Translations under genes and position numbers: made by a program
Origin: Bog-473 sp963706555
GTDB taxonomy: Bacteria; Actinomycetota; Acidimicrobiia; Acidimicrobiales; RAAP-2
Length of the DNA stretch: 64,000 nucleotides
NCBI GenBank assembly: GCA_963706555.1
Contig: OY970164.1
Span: 1,240,001-1,304,000, forward strand
Direction: 5' to 3'
In this document: positions 1 through 7,663 of the stretch, piece by piece
Position numbering within the stretch: position 1 is the stretch's first letter
How the letters are laid out: the number at the start of each line of letters is the position of its first letter
The notes under the pieces: generated by a model
Told to the model about the DNA's origin: nothing
What the model saw: only the letters and a program-made list of their open reading frames with translations
Database searches by the model: none

Positions 1-1
1 C

Positions 2-2533
2 ACAGTTGCGCTAGTGGCGGGCGTGGGCGGCACGGCATCGAACCCCACCCTCGCGGGAACGTACTCGATTGGCGTCTTCACTTCATCGGACCAGACTGAA
101 CTAGCAAGTAACCCTACGTATTCGATTGTCGCCGGACCGGTCAGCACAGCAACGACGACCATCGTGGCTAGCCCGACGACGTTGGTTGCAAACGGATCGG
201 CGCAGTCGACCATCACTGTTCAGGCGAAGGACGCCAACGGCAACGATCTCACAACATCTGGTGGAGTCGTCACCCTCCATCCGACGCTCGGCGCCATTGG
301 TGCCGTCACCAGTAACAACAACGGCACCTACTCCGCCACATTCACCTCGGCTACATCGACGGGCACTTCCACGATCACGGGGACTATCGGCGGCAATGGA
401 ATGGCTGCATCGACCACCATCGGGCTCACTCCAGGACCGGTGAGTACAGCAACGACGACCATCGTGGCCAGCCCGACGACACTCGTCGCGGACGGATCCA
501 CGCAATCGACGATCATGGTCCAGGCCAAGGACGCCAACGGCAACGATCTCACAACATCTGGTGGAGTCGTCACCCTCCATCCGACGGTCGGCGTGATCGG
601 CACCGTCACCAACAACAACGACGGCACCTACACGGCGACATTCACCTCGCCTACAACGACTGGTACTTCGACGATCACGGGCACTCTTGGTGGCAATGCA
701 ATAACCCCAACTGCCACAATTGGGCTCACCCCAGGCGCGGCGAGCACAGCAACGACGACCATCGTTGCCAGCCCGACTTCGTTGGTCGCAAACGGATCGA
801 CGCAGTCGACCGTCACGGTTCAGGCGAAGGACGCCAACGGCAACAACCTTGCCGCATCGGGCGGAGTTGTCACACTTCACCCGACGCTCGGCACGATCGG
901 CACCGTCACCAATAGCAACAATGGCAGCTACACGGCCACATTCACCTCGCCTACAACGATGGGCACCTCCACGATCACAGGCACCATCGGCGGTAATGCA
1001 ATAACCGAATCGCCCACCATCGGACTCACGGCCGGACCGGTGAGCACAGCAACGACGACAATCGTTGCCAGCCCGACGACACTCGTCGCTGACGGATCCA
1101 CGCAATCGACGATCACCGTCCAGGCCAAAGACGCCAATGGAAACGACCTGACAACATCTGGTGGAGTCGTCACACTTCACCCGACACTCGGCACGATCGG
1201 CACGGTTACCAATAACAACGACGGCACTTACAGGGCGACATTCACCTCTCCCATAACGACCGGAACCTCCACGATCACGGGCACTGTCGGCGGCAATGGG
1301 ATAGCCGCCTCAACCACCATTGGGCTCACTTCGCCTCCGACGCCGCCGCCGGCGCCGGCTGGCGCCACAAGTTCGGCGAGTGGAAGGTCCGATACTTCTG
1401 GGGGAACGGCTACTGCGACAAATTCCGGCACCACGGCGAGTGGCTCAGGACAAGGCGCGCTGACTGTGGCGCAATACGGATCCAACCCCGCCGGTACGGC
1501 AACGTTCACGTCGACAGGGAAATACTTCGACGTTGCCCTGTCGACCGGGAACGCGTTCTCGGCAGTCACGGTCACAGACTGTGATCTGGGCGGAGGCAAT
1601 AGTTTGGATTGGTTCAACGGTGCCGCGAGCAGTGGGGCGGGGGCCTGGCAGGCAGTTACGCCTGCAGCAACGTTGATGGCCGGCCCACCGCCGTGTGTAG
1701 CCGTGACGCTGGATGCCAACAGCAGCCCGAGCCTGGCCCAGCTCACAGGCACTGTGTTTGCAGTGTCATCTGTCACGCCTCCTCCCACGGCGGCGACTGG
1801 CTACTCAGTCGTGGCCTCGGACGGTGGCATCTTCACCTTCGGCAACGCTGCCTTCTTCGGCTCTGAGGGCGGCATCCATCTCAATAAGCCAATCGTCGGC
1901 ATGGCCTCCATCGGTTTGGGTTATTGGCTCGTGGCCTCCGATGGTGGCATCTTCAGCTTCGGCGATGCAGCCTTCTTCGGCTCCGAGGGTGGTGCGCACC
2001 TAAACAAGCCGATTGTTGGCATGGCGTCCACCCCCGACGGCCAGGGCTATTGGCTCGTGGCCTCCGATGGTGGCATCTTCAGCTTCGGCGACGCCGTCTT
2101 CCTCGGTTCAGAGGGTGGCACGCACCTGAATCAACCCATCATCGGAATCCAAGCAACACCGAACGGACAGGGCTACTGGATTGTGGCCGCCGACGGTGGC
2201 ATCTTCAGCTTCGGTGATGCAGCCTTCTTCGGCTCCGAGGGTGGTACGCACTTGAACAAGCCGATTGTTGGGATGGCGTCCACCCCCGACGGCCAGGGCT
2301 ATTGGCTCGTGGCCTCCGACGGCGGCGTCTTCAGCTTCGGCGACGCGGCTTACTTCGGCTCCGAGGGCGGCACGCACCTGAACCAGCCCATTGTCGGAAT
2401 CCAATCCACACCCGATGGAATGGGTTACAGGCTCGTGGCTTCTGACGGTGGCATCTTCAGCTTCGGTGATGCGGCCTTCTTCGGGTCCGAGGGTGGCACG
2501 CACCTGAACCAGCCCATTGTCGGTATCGGTTAG
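2..2533 (+). CDS. Secreted Ig-like repeat / propeller-repeat protein, 5' partial
   Basis: The frame is open to the left edge, so the N-terminus and any signal peptide lie outside the window. The visible part of about 843 residues has three zones. First come four near-identical ~100-residue repeats, each with the core 'TIVASPTTLVANGS' and 'VQAKDANGND', resembling invasin-type bacterial Ig-like (Big_1) domains. Next is a Pro-rich linker with an unassigned ~150-residue segment. The C-terminus has six ~42-residue repeats headed 'GYWLVASDGGIFSFGDA'. Such architectures are typical of long extracellular stalk or adhesin proteins. The stop codon overlaps the convergent zur stop by 4 bp. Substrate and partner are unknown; the gene at 55.6-57.4 kb carries the same C-terminal repeat behind an unrelated N-terminus. 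Confidence 0.85.
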   Translation, partial: TVALVAGVGGTASNPTLAGTYSIGVFTSSDQTELASNPTYSIVAGPVSTATTTIVASPTTLVANGSAQSTITVQAKDANGNDLTTSGGVVTLHPTLGAIGAVTSNNNGTYSATFTSATSTGTSTITGTIGGNGMAASTTIGLTPGPVSTATTTIVASPTTLVADGSTQSTIMVQAKDANGNDLTTSGGVVTLHPTVGVIGTVTNNNDGTYTATFTSPTTTGTSTITGTLGGNAITPTATIGLTPGAASTATTTIVASPTSLVANGSTQSTVTVQAKDANGNNLAASGGVVTLHPTLGTIGTVTNSNNGSYTATFTSPTTMGTSTITGTIGGNAITESPTIGLTAGPVSTATTTIVASPTTLVADGSTQSTITVQAKDANGNDLTTSGGVVTLHPTLGTIGTVTNNNDGTYRATFTSPITTGTSTITGTVGGNGIAASTTIGLTSPPTPPPAPAGATSSASGRSDTSGGTATATNSGTTASGSGQGALTVAQYGSNPAGTATFTSTGKYFDVALSTGNAFSAVTVTDCDLGGGNSLDWFNGAASSGAGAWQAVTPAATLMAGPPPCVAVTLDANSSPSLAQLTGTVFAVSSVTPPPTAATGYSVVASDGGIFTFGNAAFFGSEGGIHLNKPIVGMASIGLGYWLVASDGGIFSFGDAAFFGSEGGAHLNKPIVGMASTPDGQGYWLVASDGGIFSFGDAVFLGSEGGTHLNQPIIGIQATPNGQGYWIVAADGGIFSFGDAAFFGSEGGTHLNKPIVGMASTPDGQGYWLVASDGGVFSFGDAAYFGSEGGTHLNQPIVGIQSTPDGMGYRLVASDGGIFSFGDAAFFGSEGGTHLNQPIVGIG
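140..1339 (+). repeat. Four tandem 300-bp repeats encoding Ig-like domains
   Basis: The unit starts with the coding for 'VSTATTT' at about 140, 440, 740 and 1040, a strict 300-bp period. The copies are highly similar at DNA level, which suggests recent duplication and makes the stretch prone to recombination and to collapse in short-read assembly. Copy number may therefore be underestimated. Confidence 0.9.
1799..2530 (+). repeat. Six tandem ~126-bp repeats (GYWLVASDGG blades)
   Basis: Units begin at 1799, 1919, 2045, 2171, 2297 and 2423, giving spacings of 120 then 126 bp, with a short last copy. Each encodes an aromatic-Leu-Val-Ala-Ser-Asp-Gly-Gly turn followed by a Phe/Gly-rich strand and ends near 'PIVGMA'. 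Six units of this length fit a closed beta-propeller-like fold, which is inference. Confidence 0.85.
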
Positions 2534-2985
2534 GGATTCCGTTCCACTGGGGGTTGGGCCTCTGCGGCGTGGCTCTCCGCATCCTTTCTGCACGTTGAAC
2601 AGAGACCGAAGATTTCGACAGTGTGGCTGATGTCGGTGTATCCCAGCGCGTGGGCTGTTGCCTCGGCCCACTCTTCGAGATCGGGTAGCTCCACCTCGAT
2701 TCCCCGCCTGCACTGACGGCAGACGACGTGGTGGTGGTGGTGACTGCTGCGGCACCGGCGGTAGACCAGTTCGCCGTCTGCTGTCTGGAGGGCATCAAGT
2801 TGGCCGTCGTCGGTGAGGAGGGCTAGGTGACGATAAACCGTGGTCAGTCCGACTGCTTCACCAGCGGCCCGAAGTTGGGCGTGGATGTCTTGTGCACTGC
2901 GGAAGTTCTCGGAACTGTCCACGATGCTGAGGACGGCTTGACCTTGGCGCGTGATCCGCGAGGCCCGGGTCGGTGGGTCAGTCAC
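2530..2985 (-). CDS. zur: Fur-family metal regulator, probably Zur
   Basis: A 151-residue Fur-family repressor. The winged-helix DNA-binding half contains 'LTTVYRHLALL', the metal-sensing site contains a run of five His, and two CxxC pairs ('CRQC' and 'CSTC') form the structural zinc site. I chose the GTG at 2985 because it overlaps the znuB stop by 8 nt as an operon-internal start; a longer reading back to 3114 would overlap znuB much further and adds no Fur-like sequence. As the last gene of a zinc ABC transporter operon it most likely represses that operon when zinc is plentiful, through the palindrome at 5641-5655. Fur-type iron sensing is the alternative, but the transporter context favours zinc. 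Confidence 0.85.
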   Translation of the reverse strand: MTDPPTRASRITRQGQAVLSIVDSSENFRSAQDIHAQLRAAGEAVGLTTVYRHLALLTDDGQLDALQTADGELVYRRCRSSHHHHHVVCRQCRRGIEVELPDLEEWAEATAHALGYTDISHTVEIFGLCSTCRKDAESHAAEAQPPVERNP

Positions 2986-3862
2986 CCTGCAACTCTGCCA
3001 AATCCTGTGGGTCACGGTCAGGCGCGGCGGGGACTGTCCGTTGTCGTTGGCGTGCGACCAAGGTGGGGCCGGACAGGCGGGCAACGATGTAGAGCAGAAA
3101 ACTGATCGCCACAATCAGCACACTCGGCTTGACCGAGGCGAACTGAAAGCTCAAGAGGAGCCCCCCTTCGGCGGAGACGACCGCGAAGACTACCGAGAGC
3201 ACGGCCACCACCGTGGGACTGGCCGAGAGCCGCTGGGCGGCAGCCGCTGGAGTGATGGCCAAGCTGAGGACGAGGAGTGTTCCGACAAGCTGCGCGGCTT
3301 CGGTGACCGTGATGGCTAGGACGAATAGGAAGATCAGACCGAGGAGCCCGTTTCGAACACCGCGGGCCTGAGCCACGTCGGGATCGACCGAAGAGAAGAG
3401 GAGCGGGCGCCACAACACGCCCATGACGACCGCGACACTCAACGCGATGCAAGCCAACAGGATGATCTGTCCGGTACTAACTCCAAAGATGTTGCCGAAG
3501 AGAATGTTCAATGCCTCGCTGGCGAAGCCGTGATAAAAGCTCAACAGGTAGACGCCAAGGCCCAGACCGGCGGCGAGGATTACCCCAATGGACGAATCGC
3601 GTTCCGATGGTTTTTGACCCATGGTCGCAATGAGCCCCGCGACGACGACCGCACCCACAAGCGCGCCGACAAGCGGGTTGTTCGCAATGAGAAGCCCAGC
3701 AACGGCTCCCGTAAAGGCGAGTTCGCTCGTGCCGTGCACCGCAAAGGCCATCGTGCGACTGATCACGAATGGTCCGATGAGCCCGCAGCTGACAGCTACC
3801 AGAAACGCAGCTTCGAGCGCATGTTGCGCAAAGCCGTATTGAAGGTAGTAGCCGATGCCCAC
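2978..3862 (-). CDS. znuB: Zinc/manganese ABC transporter permease (ZnuB type)
   Basis: A 294-residue polytopic membrane protein of the ABC-3 (ZnuB/TroC/MntB) permease family. About eight hydrophobic segments are visible, with the family-typical stretches 'GTSELAFTGAVAG' and 'VGTLLVLSLAITPAAAA'. It forms the membrane channel for the metal delivered by the binding protein encoded upstream. The GTG start overlaps the ATPase stop by one base and the 3' end overlaps the start of zur, so the three genes are translationally coupled. Confidence 0.9.
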   Translation of the reverse strand: MGIGYYLQYGFAQHALEAAFLVAVSCGLIGPFVISRTMAFAVHGTSELAFTGAVAGLLIANNPLVGALVGAVVVAGLIATMGQKPSERDSSIGVILAAGLGLGVYLLSFYHGFASEALNILFGNIFGVSTGQIILLACIALSVAVVMGVLWRPLLFSSVDPDVAQARGVRNGLLGLIFLFVLAITVTEAAQLVGTLLVLSLAITPAAAAQRLSASPTVVAVLSVVFAVVSAEGGLLLSFQFASVKPSVLIVAISFLLYIVARLSGPTLVARQRQRTVPAAPDRDPQDLAELQGD

Positions 3863-4692
3863 TAGTGCGACTGCCCGTGGTCATGGTGTGCATGGCTGCC
3901 GGGTTCGGTGGAGCTCGCGTGCTCGGCGCTAAGAACAATGAAGCGATCTCGCACCTTGATGACGTCAACCGGAATTCCGTACAGCGAGCTGAGGCGCTCG
4001 CTAGTCAGGATCTCGCGAGGGGTGCCAATGGCCCACCGGCCCCGAACGAGGTACAGGATGCGATCCACGTATGGCAGCACGGGATTCACTTCGTGCGTCA
4101 CAAAGACAACAGGGGTTCCGTCGCTTCGTCGACGCTTGTCAATGAGTTCCGCGACTGCATCTTGGCTGGCCAGGTCTAACGCCAAAAGCGGCTCGTCGCA
4201 GAGAAGGACCCGAGGGTTCCCGAGGAGGGCTTGCGCGATCCGCAAACGCTGTTGCTCGCCGCCCGAGAGCAGCCCAACCGGGGCATTGGCGTACGCCAGT
4301 GCCCCTACTGCCTCCAAAACCTGGTCCACTCGCCGACGACGGGCCTTGGAGCGAAAGGGCACGCCCCACTGGTGGCCATCGAGGCCGAACCGGACCAGAT
4401 CTTTCGCTCGGATTGGGAGGCTCGGGTCGAAGGCGCGCTGCTGCGGGATGTAACCGACCTCGTCATTGCCTCTTCGTGGTGGAGCACCGTTGATAAATAC
4501 ATCGCCTGCAGACAGTCGGACGAGCCCAAGCAGAACTTTCAAGAGAGTCGTCTTACCCACGCCATTAGGTCCGAGTACGGCGAGGAATTCACCCGCTTGT
4601 AGGGAAAAGGTGAGATTGGACCACAATGTGCGATTTCCGAGGCGCACAGCGGCTTCCCGCAGTTCGAGCAACGGCTGCGGAGCAGAGTTCAC
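3862..4692 (-). CDS. znuC: Zinc ABC transporter ATP-binding protein (ZnuC type)
   Basis: A 276-residue ABC ATPase with Walker A 'GPNGVGKTT', signature 'LSGGEQQR', Walker B ending 'LLCDEP' and the switch His in 'VTHE'. The C-terminus ends in a His-rich tail ('HAHHDHGQSH'), common in zinc importers and probably metal-binding. The start overlaps the stop of the binding-protein gene by 4 bp (GTGA). It energises import through the ZnuB-type permease. Confidence 0.92.
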   Translation of the reverse strand: MNSAPQPLLELREAAVRLGNRTLWSNLTFSLQAGEFLAVLGPNGVGKTTLLKVLLGLVRLSAGDVFINGAPPRRGNDEVGYIPQQRAFDPSLPIRAKDLVRFGLDGHQWGVPFRSKARRRRVDQVLEAVGALAYANAPVGLLSGGEQQRLRIAQALLGNPRVLLCDEPLLALDLASQDAVAELIDKRRRSDGTPVVFVTHEVNPVLPYVDRILYLVRGRWAIGTPREILTSERLSSLYGIPVDVIKVRDRFIVLSAEHASSTEPGSHAHHDHGQSH

Positions 4693-5627
4693 CGTTTAAA
4701 CCCGGCGCGTTGGAGTGCATGGAAAACAGCCGTCAGTTGCGACAGTTGCCACTGCTGGTAGGTGCGGTCAGACGCCGGCATTGTTTCAGAGACGCCGACA
4801 ACGGCTATGCCGTGCTTCTGAGCCAAGGCACGGACCTGGGTGGTCACGGGAGTCACGGTTTGGACGTTATAGAGGAGAACCTCAATGCGGCGCTTGGTGA
4901 GGAGTTGTTCCATCGCCAGGGTGTCTGCCGGACCCGGGTCTTCTCCGTCCTCGATCGCCCGAGCAAAGCCCTCCGGCGTTTTCACCGCGAGGTGGGCTGC
5001 GGCCAATGCATACCCAGGCACACGCTCGGTGTACGCAACCGGTGCGCCGGCGAACTCATTTCTAATCGAGGCCAGAATCCCGCGAAGGGGAGCCAGCGAG
5101 ATATCGAAGCGGCGCAGATTGCGACGAAAGACGGGGGCATCCTTAGGGTCAGCCTTTGTGAGCGCGGCCGATATGGCTGCCGCAAGCTTGGGGACCTTCG
5201 GAATGTCGTACCAGAGGTGTGGATTGGGATCGCTACCAGTCACATGGAGAACACTCGCGGCATTGACAACGATTGGATTTCCGCTGTCTGCGCTCAAGAG
5301 GGAGCTCATCCACCCGTCGTACCCGGCACCGTTTTCAACGATCACCTGAGCTTCTGCCAATTTCGCGGCATCGGCCGCGTCGGTCTCGAAGAGATGGGGA
5401 TCGGCGTTGGGATTGTTGATCAACGAGATCACCGAAACGTCGCCCCCGCCTAACTGGCTGGCGATGTTTCCCCAGAAGTTCTCCGCGGCAACGACCTCTA
5501 CCTTGTGTGGCGGCGATGCGCCAAGAGGCTGAGCAGGCATGACGGAGGCGGTTCCCGCCGCAACCAGCGCAAGCGACGCGAATACTCCTGGCACCCACGA
5601 TCTGCGGGGATGGGAGAAGAGCTTCAT
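4689..5627 (-). CDS. znuA: Zinc ABC transporter substrate-binding protein (ZnuA type)
   Basis: A 312-residue cluster A-I metal-binding lipoprotein-like or secreted protein. The ATG at 5627 gives a clean signal peptide ('MKLFSHPRRS' then a hydrophobic stretch); a longer frame back to 5756 lacks one and would run across the operator. Metal-ligand candidates are the His in 'NADPHLFE' and in 'NPHLWYD'. The third position, usually His, is in 'AYTERVPGY' and looks like Glu here, so metal preference is not certain. First gene of znuA-znuC-znuB-zur. No clear ribosome-binding site is visible and the likely transcription start lies just before the ATG, so the message may be leaderless. Confidence 0.85.
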   Translation of the reverse strand: MKLFSHPRRSWVPGVFASLALVAAGTASVMPAQPLGASPPHKVEVVAAENFWGNIASQLGGGDVSVISLINNPNADPHLFETDAADAAKLAEAQVIVENGAGYDGWMSSLLSADSGNPIVVNAASVLHVTGSDPNPHLWYDIPKVPKLAAAISAALTKADPKDAPVFRRNLRRFDISLAPLRGILASIRNEFAGAPVAYTERVPGYALAAAHLAVKTPEGFARAIEDGEDPGPADTLAMEQLLTKRRIEVLLYNVQTVTPVTTQVRALAQKHGIAVVGVSETMPASDRTYQQWQLSQLTAVFHALQRAGFKR

Positions 5628-5631
5628 GCCG

Positions 5632-5661
5632 TAACAGTAACCGAAATCATTTCGGATAAGC
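5632..5661 (-). promoter_or_regulatory. Zur-like operator inside the znuA promoter
   Basis: Positions 5641-5655 form a perfect 7-1-7 inverted repeat, CCGAAAT-C-ATTTCGG, matching the core GAAATNATTTC of Fur/Zur boxes (actinobacterial Zur boxes are typically TGAAAATNATTTTCA). On the minus strand it is exactly the 17-bp spacer between a candidate -35 TTGCTT and -10 TTACTG, 14 bp from the znuA ATG. Repressor binding there would block RNA polymerase. Confidence 0.7.
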
Positions 5662-5794
5662 AACCTGGTAGCTTCACCACGGGCACTGCTGGATACGACA
5701 GTTGGACCCTTGCGGTCTCTTCGTGCAAGGGCGGTCGTAGGCGTACGTATGTCCATCGGCTCCGCCTGCTGCGGCCTATGGCGATTTACCCGGG

Positions 5795-7663
5795 TTGAGG
5801 ATTCCTTGGACCTGGCGTAACGAAACTGCCGAGCCAGTTATGGATCGGCCGAGGGTCGACCATTCCCTGAGTGGGGGTCTCCAACCTTCAAACGACCGCA
5901 GTCCGACAAAGAATGTGGGTTCAGTTGTGAGTCACAGACCAGCGGCACCGCGCCTTGCACGGCGTGCCACGAGGTACGCGATAGAGGCCATTCTTGTTGC
6001 GTCGCTCCTCGCACCATTGTCAATGATTGCGTCGGAGTCGTGGAGTGCACAGGTGGCACCGCATGCGACTTCGACGATGGCTGGGAGGTATGTGCCCCTG
6101 AATCCCGTCCGAATCACGGACACTCGCTCGGGGTCGAAGCTGCCCAACGCCGGAAAGACTCTCGGGAATGCCGACACGCTCAATATCCAAGTAGCCGGAT
6201 CGGGAGGTGTGCCGTCAGCTGACGTTTCCGCTGCAGTATTGAATGTCACGGTTGTCGGGCCGACATCAGCTAGCGCTCTAACGGTGTTTCCGGAGGGGAT
6301 GGCGCGACCGGTGGTTGTGAATCTTAATTTCAGCGCAAGTGAAACGCTGGCCAATCTCGTAACGGTTCCCCTAGGGGACGGAGGTGGGGTGACCATCTTC
6401 AATCAGGCTGGCAGAGCGGATGTCCTAGTGGATCTTGAGGGCTACTACACGAACTCCCCTCGTTCGTCCGGCCTATACAACCAGGTGAATCCCTTCAGAG
6501 TCATGGGCAGCCTGGTCGCAGGCGTCACGGTGGGTCCGGGAACATCCACAGCGGTGACTGTCGCAGGTGTAGGTGGGGTTCCCGACCAAGTATCCGCGGT
6601 GGTGGTCAACGTGACCGTAGCGGGTTCCACCGATCCCGGATACTTAACTGTCTTCCCAGCTCCGTTTTCAGGGCTTCCAAGTCCTCCGCGCGCATCGAAC
6701 CTCAGCTACGCCGCTGGCCAGATGATCGCCAATCGAGTGATCGTTCCCGTCGGGGCCAACGGTCTGATTGAGGTGTACAACAGCACGGGTTCCGTTCAGC
6801 TCGATGTGGATCTGGACGGCTACTACACCGGATCTGCCGGCCAGCTGGGAAGTGCATTCACGCCCTTAGCGCCGACGCGGCTTACTGACACCCGCGTCGG
6901 TGCTAACGGTTCGACGATTTCAGCGAACTCAACTGAGAGCTTCAATTTTCTGGGTGACAACATTTCACCAACGGCGACAGCGCTGGTCAGCAATGTCACT
7001 GTGATATCGCGGGCGGCCGCTGGATTCGTGACCATCTATCCGGTTTACGAGTCCTCGCCGCCCACCGCCAGTGACATGGACTTCATGCCGAACTCCATCT
7101 CCCAGGCGTTTGCCTTGGCTCCGCTAAATGGCGCGGCCACAAAGATCTTTGACGGCGGGGTCGTGCCGATCGATGTCGTCATCGATGCGTTCGGATACTT
7201 TGCACCCCCGCCACCGGCGGTAATCGTTGTGGCTAGTCCCATGAGCGTCCCCGCCAACGGCGAAAGTACTTCCGTGCTGACGGTGACCGTAATAACCGGT
7301 TCCGGTGTTGCCTACGACGATAACGTGACGTTGACACTGTCCTCCAGCGTCTTCGGATCATGTGGGAGCAACGGGCTCGCAGGAAGCACGAATGCCTCGG
7401 GTCAAGTCGCCACCACGTATACGGCGTCTACAACTCCAGGTTCGTGCACGATCACTGCAACGGAGGCCGATGGGAGCACGACTGGCAGCACCACCATCAC
7501 GCAGACGGGCCCGTCCCAGCCCGCCCCGCCGCCGACGAATGTGGTGCGGTTGAATTGCGCCGTTCCGCACGAACCGGTTTCGATTTCGGCTGTCCCGAGG
7601 ATGGTGGTGTGTTGCGTGGTCGGCCCTTTAGGGCGTAGGTGCGCAGCCGTTCGGCGTCGGTGA
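5795..7663 (+). CDS. Secreted beta-repeat protein with Ig-like domain, 3' end apparently truncated
   Basis: A 622-residue frame; ATG at 5840 or GTG codons at 5915 or 5927 are alternative starts, all before a signal-like hydrophobic stretch ('ILVASLLAPLSMIAS'). Three ~130-residue repeats follow, each opening with 'PLxPxRITDTR' and closing with 'DGYY' or 'FGYF', a module common in actinobacterial secreted proteins. Then comes one Ig-like domain ('VVASPMSVPANG') related to those in the gene at the left edge and a Pro-rich linker. After the linker (about 7535) the reading frame is merely antisense to the methyltransferase gene and not protein-like. The native C-terminus seems to have been lost. 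Unknown ligand; probably cell-surface. Confidence 0.7.
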   Translation: MRIPWTWRNETAEPVMDRPRVDHSLSGGLQPSNDRSPTKNVGSVVSHRPAAPRLARRATRYAIEAILVASLLAPLSMIASESWSAQVAPHATSTMAGRYVPLNPVRITDTRSGSKLPNAGKTLGNADTLNIQVAGSGGVPSADVSAAVLNVTVVGPTSASALTVFPEGMARPVVVNLNFSASETLANLVTVPLGDGGGVTIFNQAGRADVLVDLEGYYTNSPRSSGLYNQVNPFRVMGSLVAGVTVGPGTSTAVTVAGVGGVPDQVSAVVVNVTVAGSTDPGYLTVFPAPFSGLPSPPRASNLSYAAGQMIANRVIVPVGANGLIEVYNSTGSVQLDVDLDGYYTGSAGQLGSAFTPLAPTRLTDTRVGANGSTISANSTESFNFLGDNISPTATALVSNVTVISRAAAGFVTIYPVYESSPPTASDMDFMPNSISQAFALAPLNGAATKIFDGGVVPIDVVIDAFGYFAPPPPAVIVVASPMSVPANGESTSVLTVTVITGSGVAYDDNVTLTLSSSVFGSCGSNGLAGSTNASGQVATTYTASTTPGSCTITATEADGSTTGSTTITQTGPSQPAPPPTNVVRLNCAVPHEPVSISAVPRMVVCCVVGPLGRRCAAVRRR

